A DNA stretch of 43,816 nucleotides from Streptomyces typhae. Its GTDB lineage: Bacteria > Actinomycetota > Actinomycetes > Streptomycetales > Streptomycetaceae. The notes beneath the pieces were generated by a model that had not been told where the DNA came from, did not search any database, and saw only the letters and a list, made by a program, of their open reading frames with translations. The stretch spans positions 90,833 to 134,648 of the forward strand of contig NZ_WPNZ01000028.1 of the NCBI RefSeq assembly GCF_009755605.1, given 5' to 3'. Within the stretch, counting starts at the first letter, position 1. Each line of letters begins with the position of its first letter. Shown here in pieces: positions 38,194 through 43,816 of the stretch. The position numbers and the translations under genes are program-made.

Positions 38194-41100
38194 GTGAGGC
38201 GAAGCAAGACGAGCCCCGCGTCCCCGGACCGGGACACGCGGGGCAACTTCACCCCGCCGCCGCGCGCAGCGGCACCGTCCGCAGACATACCGGGCGGCGA
38301 ACCGCGGGCCGCCGCCTCCGGCGGTCGTCTGTCGCCCAGAAACTGGCGCGTGCCGACCCGTCTGAACGCGATCCTCCTCATACCCGTGCTCGTCGGCCTC
38401 GTCATGGGCGGCTTCCAGGTGAAGGGCGCCATCGACACCTGGGACGAGGCCCGTGACGCCGAGGCCACGGCCCGGCTCGTGCGCGCCTCGCTCGACTACG
38501 GCAACCGTCTGATCGAGGAGCGGGACGTCTCCGCCGCTCCCCTGCTCAGGGGTAAAAAGAACGATTCTGCGGTGATCGCGGCCCGCAAGGCCACCGACGC
38601 CGCGGCGAGCGCCTTCGACGACGCCGTCGACGACATGCCGAAGAAGGAGGGCCTCGAGCGCCGCCTCGCCGCCTTCCACAAGGTCGAGCCGAAGCTCGAA
38701 GGCCTCCGCGAGGCCGCGTACACCAGCAAGCTGCCCGGCGTGCAGACCGAGGAGTCGTACGTCGCCATCCAGCACCCGCTGATGGAGTTCGCCAACGAGC
38801 TCGGTCTCGGCACCGGCAACATCACCTCCTACGGCCGCACCGTCTACGCCGTCTCCCTCGCCAAGGCCGCCCTGTCGTTGCAGCGCTCCATCGGTACGCA
38901 CCTCCTGGTGGAGCCGGGTCCGACCGCGGCCGATCTGTCCAAGCAGCGGATCGCCTTCTCCTCGTACGCGTACCTGGAGAACATCGCCATCGAGGAGTAC
39001 ACCGGCGGCGGCACCCCGCAGGACGTCAAGAAGCTCCAGGACGCGCGCAAGGACCTCGCGGTCAAGGGCAAGCAGCAGTCCGAGGAGGCCGCGGCCGCCG
39101 CCCGTGCCAAGGGCGAGAAGTACGTCCCGCTGCCGAGCGGCGAGAAGACCCTCGCCCTGATCGCCGGTCTGTCCTCCACCCAGCCGAGCGCCCGGGTGGA
39201 GCTCGCGGGCAAGGGCGTCACGGCGCCCGCGCTGTGGGGTGTCACCACCCTCAAGTTCGACGCGTACCGCACCATCGAGTCGGACCTCGCCGACAAGGCC
39301 GTGAACGAGGCGTCCGGCATCGCCGACGACGCCAGGACCGACGCCTTCATCACCGGTGCGATCGTCGTGGTCGCGCTGCTCGCCGCCTTCGTCCTGGCCG
39401 GCCTCATGGCCCGGCAGATGAGCCGCTCGATGCGCAGCCTGCGCACCGCCGCCTTCGGCATCGCCGAGCAGCGCCTGCCGATGCTCGTCGACCAGCTCTC
39501 GCGCACCGACCCGGGCCGGGTCGACACCCGCGTGCAGCCCATACCGATCACGTCCACCGACGAGATCGGCGAGGTCGCCCGCGCCTTCGACCAGGTGCAC
39601 CGCGAGGCCGTCCGGCTCGCCGCCGAGCAGGCCCTGCTCCGCGGCAACATCAACGCGATCTTCACCAACCTCTCGCGCCGCAACCAGTCCCTGATCGAGG
39701 GCCAGCTGACCCTCATCACGGATCTGGAGAACAACGAGGCCGACCCGGACCAGCTGGAGTCCCTCTTCCGTCTGGACCACCTCGCGACCCGTATGCGCCG
39801 CAACGGCGAGAACCTCCTCGTGCTCTCCGGCGAGGAGCCGGGCCGCCGCTGGGACCAGCCGGTCCCACTGGTCGACGTGTTGCGCGCCGCCTCCTCCGAG
39901 GTGGAGCAGTACGAGCGCATCGAGCTGTCGGGGGTTCCGGAGGCCGAGATCCACGGTCTCGCCGTGACCGACCTCGTGCACCTGCTCGCCGAGCTCCTGG
40001 AGAACGCCACCACGTTCTCCTCGCCGCAGACCAAGGTCAGGGTCACCGCGACGCGTCTCCCCGACGGCCGCGTGATGATCGAGATCCACGACAAGGGCAT
40101 CGGCCTGACCGCCGAGGACTTCGCGGACATCAACCACCGGCTCGCCAACCCGCCGACCGTGGACGCCGCGATCTCCCAGCGCATGGGTCTGTTCGTGGTC
40201 GGCCGGCTCTCCGACCGGCACGGCATCCGCGTCCAGCTGCGCCCCTCCGGCGAGCAGGCGGGCACCACCTCCCTGGTGATGCTGCCGGACGCCATCACCC
40301 ACGGCGGCGGTGGCGACCAGCCGCCGCACGACGAGTTCACGGTCTCCTCGATCATCCCGGAGCAGCAGGTCCGCGAGGTCGAGCCGCTGCGCACGGCCGC
40401 GGATCTCGGCTTCGACGACAGCCGGTACCCGAGCCAGGGCGCCGAGGCCGCCGAGACGGGCGACCAGCTCGACCCGGTGGGACGTTCGCTGCTGCGCGAG
40501 GAGCGCCGGGCCGCGCTGGAGGCGCAGGCCCAGACCGGCCGGCCGGCCGAGGGCGAGCGGCCGCTGTTCCGTGACGAGGTCCGGGGCGGCGCGCAGGAGA
40601 CGTACGAGCAGCCCGGTTACGAGGGCGCGCGGAACGCGTTCGACGGCATGCAGGCTCCGCCGGTCATGGGATACGACCAGCCGCAGGCCGGGTACGACGG
40701 ACAGCCGGTGGCCGGGTACGACCAGGGTCAGGTCGGCTACGACCCGCAGCCGACCTACGACCAGGGTGCGCAGGCGTACGACGATTCGTACTACACGACC
40801 CAGGACGGCTATCAGGGCGACGCTCATACGGAGCCCGCGCTCGACGGGCACGACATCGGCACGCCCGGTGCGCAGGAGCCCTTCGCCACCTACCCGGAGC
40901 GGTCCCACCAGGACGACTGGCCGCTGCGGGACGGCTATCAGGACGGCTACCAGAACGACTACGCCCCCGAAGCGGAATCCGCTCCGGCGCCTGACGCGGA
41001 TACGCACGACCGCGTAGGCTTCGACCGTCCGGGACCTGATCAGGCGCCGTCTCCGGCTCCGTCCGCCACCGCTCACGAGCTGACCGACGCGGGCCTGCCG

Positions 41101-41481
41101 CGTCGCGGTGCCGCGGCGAACGGCGACGGAGGCAAGGGGGACGGCGAAGGACCGGCGGGCGACGCCCCGCGGGGCGAACGGCAGGACACCGGCTGGCGTA
41201 CGGCCAACGACGACCGCTGGCAGCGCGCCGAGCAGCTGCGGGAGCCCAAGGCGGGCGGGGTCACCTCGTCCGGTCTTCCGCGGCGGGTGCCCAAGGCCAA
41301 CCTGGTCGAGGGCACCGCGGAACAGACCCCGCAGGGCGGCCCCCAGGTCTCCCGCGACCCCGAGGAAGTACGGGGCAGGCTGAGCAACCTGCGCCGCGGC
41401 GTCCAGCGGGGCCGCAGCGCGGGCAGTGACACGAATGGCCAGGGCTTCAGCCCTGACAGCACCTACAACCAGGAGCGTTAG
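38194..41481 (+). CDS. cvnA: Conservon sensor histidine kinase-like protein CvnA (second copy)
   Basis: The 1095-residue product has the same layout as the first CvnA: polar N-terminus, membrane segment near residues 57-76, extracytoplasmic helical sensor domain to about 380, second segment near 384-407, HAMP, LDHLATRMRRNGENLLVL near 528, and HATPase motifs HLLAELLENATTF and DKGIGLTAED to about 700. The cytoplasmic core is highly similar to the first copy, but the sensor domain is clearly different. The disordered region is shorter, with GYD and DGY repeats. GTG at 38194 (MRRSKTSPASPDRD) has GAGAGG upstream and matches remembered homologues. Confidence 0.93.
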   Translation: MRRSKTSPASPDRDTRGNFTPPPRAAAPSADIPGGEPRAAASGGRLSPRNWRVPTRLNAILLIPVLVGLVMGGFQVKGAIDTWDEARDAEATARLVRASLDYGNRLIEERDVSAAPLLRGKKNDSAVIAARKATDAAASAFDDAVDDMPKKEGLERRLAAFHKVEPKLEGLREAAYTSKLPGVQTEESYVAIQHPLMEFANELGLGTGNITSYGRTVYAVSLAKAALSLQRSIGTHLLVEPGPTAADLSKQRIAFSSYAYLENIAIEEYTGGGTPQDVKKLQDARKDLAVKGKQQSEEAAAAARAKGEKYVPLPSGEKTLALIAGLSSTQPSARVELAGKGVTAPALWGVTTLKFDAYRTIESDLADKAVNEASGIADDARTDAFITGAIVVVALLAAFVLAGLMARQMSRSMRSLRTAAFGIAEQRLPMLVDQLSRTDPGRVDTRVQPIPITSTDEIGEVARAFDQVHREAVRLAAEQALLRGNINAIFTNLSRRNQSLIEGQLTLITDLENNEADPDQLESLFRLDHLATRMRRNGENLLVLSGEEPGRRWDQPVPLVDVLRAASSEVEQYERIELSGVPEAEIHGLAVTDLVHLLAELLENATTFSSPQTKVRVTATRLPDGRVMIEIHDKGIGLTAEDFADINHRLANPPTVDAAISQRMGLFVVGRLSDRHGIRVQLRPSGEQAGTTSLVMLPDAITHGGGGDQPPHDEFTVSSIIPEQQVREVEPLRTAADLGFDDSRYPSQGAEAAETGDQLDPVGRSLLREERRAALEAQAQTGRPAEGERPLFRDEVRGGAQETYEQPGYEGARNAFDGMQAPPVMGYDQPQAGYDGQPVAGYDQGQVGYDPQPTYDQGAQAYDDSYYTTQDGYQGDAHTEPALDGHDIGTPGAQEPFATYPERSHQDDWPLRDGYQDGYQNDYAPEAESAPAPDADTHDRVGFDRPGPDQAPSPAPSATAHELTDAGLPRRGAAANGDGGKGDGEGPAGDAPRGERQDTGWRTANDDRWQRAEQLREPKAGGVTSSGLPRRVPKANLVEGTAEQTPQGGPQVSRDPEEVRGRLSNLRRGVQRGRSAGSDTNGQGFSPDSTYNQER

Positions 41482-41482
41482 T

Positions 41483-41905
41483 GTGAGCCCGATGAGCCAG
41501 GCGGCGCAGAACCTGAACTGGTTGATCACCAACTTCGTGGACAACACCCCCGGGGTGTCCCACACCGTGGTGGTCTCCGCCGACGGACTCCTTCTGGCGA
41601 TGTCCGAAGGCTTCCCGCGCGACCGGGCCGATCAGCTCGCGGCCGTCGCGTCGGGCCTGACCTCCCTCACGGCCGGGGCGTCCCGGATCTTCGAGGGCGG
41701 CTCGGTGACCCAGACCGTTGTGGAGATGGAGCGAGGATTTCTCTTCATCATGTCCATCTCCGACGGATCGTCCCTCGCCGTACTCGCCCACCCAGAGGCG
41801 GACATCGGTCTCATTGGGTACGAGATGGCACTTCTCGTCGACCGAGCGGGCACCGTCCTCACTCCGGACCTGCGCGCGGAGCTTCAGGGGAGCCTGCTCA
41901 ACTGA
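41483..41905 (+). CDS. cvnB: Conservon roadblock/LC7 protein CvnB (second copy)
   Basis: The 140-residue product differs from the first CvnB at only six residues (for example Ala to Ser in FEGGSVTQ, Cys to Ala in HPEADIG). It starts with GTG at 41483, 1 nt after the cvnA stop, using AGGAG from the last cvnA codons. The near identity suggests it can partner with either CvnD. Confidence 0.95.
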   Translation: MSPMSQAAQNLNWLITNFVDNTPGVSHTVVVSADGLLLAMSEGFPRDRADQLAAVASGLTSLTAGASRIFEGGSVTQTVVEMERGFLFIMSISDGSSLAVLAHPEADIGLIGYEMALLVDRAGTVLTPDLRAELQGSLLN

Positions 41906-41999
41906 CAGACAGACGGTGCGTATTCGCATCCCGGGGCCGTAAGGTTTCGGGACGCGGCTCCACAGTGAGGGGCCGAGCACAGTTTCGGAGGAGGAGTAC

Positions 42000-42635
42000 G
42001 TGGCTGCAACACCCCCAGACGGTTCGTCTTCGGCCAACTGGCCTGCCGGCCACGGCCAGGGCCAGGGTGACGGTTCACAGAACCGGTACAACTTCCCCTC
42101 CGCGCCCAGCCACCGCCGACAGCCGCAGTACCGGCAGCCGGGGCAGCCGGGTCAGCAGACGCCCGGTCCCGGTGGCGCGTACGGCCAGCCGTACAACCAG
42201 CCGTACGACCACCAGCCCTACGCACCCCGGATCCAGCCGGTCCAGTCGCACCGCCGTGCCCCGGAGCCGGCGCCCGCGCCCGCTCCGGCGGCGTCCAACC
42301 CGCTGGTGCGGCCGTACGCCATGACGGGCGGCCGTACCAGGCCCCGCTACCAGCTCGCCATCGAGGCGCTGGTGCACACCACCGCACAACCACATCAGCT
42401 TCAGGGCCAGTTGCCGGAGCACCAGCGCATCTGCCAACTGTGCCGCGAGATCAAGTCCGTGGCGGAGATCTCGGCCCTGCTCTCCATCCCCCTCGGCGTT
42501 GCCCGGATCCTCGTCGCCGACCTGGCGGAGGCCGGACTTGTCGCCATCCATCAGCCCGGCGGCGACGAGACCGCCGGCGGCCAGCCAGACGTGACACTGC
42601 TCGAAAGGGTGCTCAGTGGACTTCGCAAGCTCTAG
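42000..42635 (+). CDS. cvnC: Conservon DUF742 protein CvnC (second copy)
   Basis: The 211-residue product has the same DUF742 domain as the first copy (NPLVRPYAMTGGRTRPRYQL, HQRICQLCREIKSVAEISAL) but an N-terminal extension of about 100 residues rich in Gln, Pro, Tyr and Gly (YRQPGQPGQQTPGPGG, PYNQPYDHQPYAPR). GTG at 42000 follows GGAGGAGGAG. The last 20 bases overlap cvnD as in the first copy. Confidence 0.94.
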   Translation: MAATPPDGSSSANWPAGHGQGQGDGSQNRYNFPSAPSHRRQPQYRQPGQPGQQTPGPGGAYGQPYNQPYDHQPYAPRIQPVQSHRRAPEPAPAPAPAASNPLVRPYAMTGGRTRPRYQLAIEALVHTTAQPHQLQGQLPEHQRICQLCREIKSVAEISALLSIPLGVARILVADLAEAGLVAIHQPGGDETAGGQPDVTLLERVLSGLRKL

Positions 42636-43200
42636 CGGCGGAGCAAAAGACCGCTCCACCACCAGCGCGAAAATCGTGGTGGCGGGCGGCTTCGGCGTGG
42701 GCAAGACCACGTTCGTCGGGGCGGTCTCTGAGATCAACCCGCTGCGCACCGAGGCCGTGATGACGTCCGCGTCCGCGGGCATCGACGACCTCACCCACAC
42801 CGGGGACAAGACGACGACCACCGTCGCCATGGACTTCGGCCGCATCACCCTGGACCAGGACCTGATCCTGTACCTGTTCGGCACCCCCGGTCAGGACCGG
42901 TTCTGGTTCATGTGGGACGACCTGGTCCGCGGCGCCATCGGCGCGGTCGTCCTCGTCGACACCCGGCGGCTCGCGGACTGCTTCCCCGCCGTCGACTACT
43001 TCGAGAACTCCGGCCTCCCCTTCGTCATCGCCCTCAACGGCTTCGACGGCCACCAGCCGTACACCCCTGACGAAGTGCGGGAGGCCCTTCAGATCGGGCC
43101 CGACACCCCAATCATCACCACCGACGCCCGGCACCGCGCGGACGCGAAGAGCGCGCTGATCACTCTGGTCGAGCATGCGCTGATGGCGCGGCTGCGGTAG
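42616..43200 (+). CDS. cvnD: Conservon Ras-like GTPase CvnD (second copy)
   Basis: The 194-residue product has the P-loop GGFGVGKTT at about residues 24-32, and after Lys-Ile-Val-Val it differs from the first CvnD at only three positions (Leu/Ile, Gly/Ala, Lys/Arg). The G4 position is again ALNGFDG. Only the N-terminal 20 residues are really different. The two genes differ at many synonymous sites, so this is not a recent copy. Confidence 0.95.
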   Translation: MDFASSSGGAKDRSTTSAKIVVAGGFGVGKTTFVGAVSEINPLRTEAVMTSASAGIDDLTHTGDKTTTTVAMDFGRITLDQDLILYLFGTPGQDRFWFMWDDLVRGAIGAVVLVDTRRLADCFPAVDYFENSGLPFVIALNGFDGHQPYTPDEVREALQIGPDTPIITTDARHRADAKSALITLVEHALMARLR

Positions 43201-43228
43201 TTGCTCGGCCGCGGGCCGGTCGTGGTTT

Positions 43229-43276
43229 CCCGCCGCTGACGCGGCGGGGTCTCCCAATCGTCCCGCAGGGCGGGAC
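43229..43276 (+). terminator. Two hairpins after the second conservon
   Basis: CCCGCCGC-TGAC-GCGGCGGG (43229-43248) and GTCCCGC-AGG-GCGGGAC (43260-43276) are perfect stems 28 bp and 59 bp after the cvnD stop. They lack U-tracts but are suited to terminate or protect the conservon mRNA. Confidence 0.65.
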
Positions 43277-43326
43277 GGGTGGGCACAGCCCCCGACCCCG
43301 GGCAACCGTTCGCAGCCAGACGCAAA

Positions 43327-43358
43327 TGGGCCCCGTACTCGGACGAGTACGGGGCCCA
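43327..43358. terminator. Strong hairpin terminator between convergent cvnD and carboxylase genes
   Basis: TGGGCCCCGTACTC-GGAC-GAGTACGGGGCCCA is a perfect 14-bp stem with a 4-nt loop, 25 bp beyond the end of the epsilon-subunit gene on the minus strand. It probably terminates the acyl-CoA carboxylase operon. Confidence 0.85.
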
Positions 43359-43383
43359 CCTTGCGTTCCGGAAGCGGAAGGGC

Positions 43384-43575
43384 TCAGCCCTGCCAGCTGT
43401 GCGGGGCGCGGAAGCCCGGGGTGCGCTCCAGGCGGCGCCAGCCGGCCTTGGGGCGCCCGTGGGCGGGGGCGGTCGCGGGCTGGGCCGCCGCGCGGGCGAG
43501 GAGGATGGCGGTGAGGGCCGCGACCTCCTCGGGCTCGGCGTGGCCCTTCTCGACGCGGATGTCGGGAGTGTTCAT
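43384..43575 (-). CDS. Acyl-CoA carboxylase epsilon subunit
   Basis: The 63-residue product MNTPDIRVEKGHAEPEEVAA... matches the small epsilon (AccE/PccE) subunit that stabilises actinobacterial acyl-CoA carboxylases: IRVEKGHAEPEEVAALTAIL near the start and a Trp near the C-terminus (GWRRLERTPGFRAPHSWQG). The ATG at 43575 has AAGGAG about 9 nt upstream. It follows the carboxyltransferase gene by 59 bp in the same direction. Confidence 0.92.
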   Translation of the reverse strand: MNTPDIRVEKGHAEPEEVAALTAILLARAAAQPATAPAHGRPKAGWRRLERTPGFRAPHSWQG

Positions 43576-43634
43576 GTGCAGCGTTCTCCTTGTGGGTACT
43601 GCAAGGCGGGACAGAGAAGCTCAGGGGCCCGCCG

Positions 43635-43816
43635 CTACTGCGGGGGGTTGCCGTGCTTGCGCGAGGGCAGGTCGGCGTGCTTGTTGCGCAGCATGGCCAG
43701 CGAGTTCACGAGGACTTCGCGGGTGGCGGCGGGGTCGATGACGTCGTCGACCAGGCCGCGTTCGGCGGCGTAGTAGGGGTGCATCAGCTCGGACTTGTAC
43801 TCCTTGACCATGCGGG
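43635..43816 (-). CDS. Acyl-CoA carboxylase carboxyltransferase (beta) subunit, C-terminal end only
   Basis: The last 60 codons are in the window: RMVKEYKSELMHPYYAAERG, then LVDDVIDPAATREVLVNSLAML and a C-terminus ending HGNPPQ. This is the typical C-terminus of the propionyl/acetyl-CoA carboxylase beta subunit, which transfers carboxyl from biotin to acyl-CoA to make malonyl- or methylmalonyl-CoA for fatty acids and polyketides. The 5-prime part lies beyond the right edge. Acyl specificity cannot be judged. Confidence 0.95.
   Translation of the reverse strand, partial: RMVKEYKSELMHPYYAAERGLVDDVIDPAATREVLVNSLAMLRNKHADLPSRKHGNPPQ

Noticed and set aside
38074..41565. Minus-strand open frame of over 1100 codons opposite the second cvnA
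   Set aside because: It is antisense to a gene with clear kinase-like motifs; long antisense frames arise in Streptomyces because stop codons are rare in GC-rich sequence.
36292..43200. Second conservon as an assembly duplication artefact
   Set aside because: The copies differ at many synonymous sites and in sensor domains, spacers and the CvnC extension, so both are genuine.

Overview
This window is a high-GC actinobacterial chromosome segment, almost certainly Streptomyces. Third codon positions are nearly all G or C, GTG starts are common, a lysine-rich-tailed HU protein (HupS) is present, and the gene order smc - acyP - mutM - rnc - rpmF - coaD - rsmD - recG - rpmB - thiD/thiL - ddl - gpsA - cofC - hupS - leuD/leuC - ndgR - tRNA-Gln/Glu - gltX - two conservons matches, from memory, the core of Streptomyces chromosomes (around SCO5537-SCO5577 in S. 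coelicolor). I see no prophage, insertion sequence or CRISPR array; this is core genome with accessory detail in repeats and leaders.

Layout. 1-5.7 kb: the N-terminal half of smc (minus), cut by the window edge inside a 9-bp tandem repeat in its hinge; a small coiled-coil protein; acylphosphatase; an exported CAP-domain protein; and a divergent HxlR regulator/flavodoxin-like reductase pair. 5.7-15.2 kb, minus strand: mutM, rnc, rpmF, a DUF177/YceD protein, a DivIVA-like coiled-coil protein, coaD, rsmD, recG and a DAK2/FakA-like protein. rnc is followed at once by a perfect 20-bp inverted repeat. 15.5-22.9 kb: rpmB (plus) with a leader hairpin, thiD-thiL, a stand-alone Lrp/AsnC sensor domain, a DUF3515 lipoprotein, ddl, gpsA-plsC, cofC and a small protein. 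23-27.4 kb: hupS, a small helical protein, leuCD and divergent ndgR with an operator-like palindrome.

27.6-31.7 kb: five tRNA genes (Gln, Glu, Glu, Gln, Glu; minus strand), a HAD hydrolase, gltX overlapping a fumarylacetoacetate-hydrolase-family gene, and a 59-residue protein of unknown function with a twice-repeated ANPRRT(T/V)L motif. In bacteria without GlnRS, GltX charges both tRNA-Glu and tRNA-Gln, so enzyme and substrates are clustered here.

32.2-43.2 kb, plus strand: two complete conservons in tandem (cvnA-B-C-D twice). Each has a membrane sensor kinase-like protein, a roadblock/LC7 protein, a DUF742 protein and a Ras-like GTPase. The B and D proteins are nearly identical between copies while the extracytoplasmic sensors differ, suggesting two inputs feeding an interchangeable output module. 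The window ends in an acyl-CoA carboxylase epsilon subunit and the 3-prime end of a carboxyltransferase gene.

The best leads are the smc hinge minisatellite, the rnc 3-prime hairpin, the tandem conservons with their dual-use overlap sequence, and the NPRRT-repeat protein. No wholly new multi-gene system is demonstrated.
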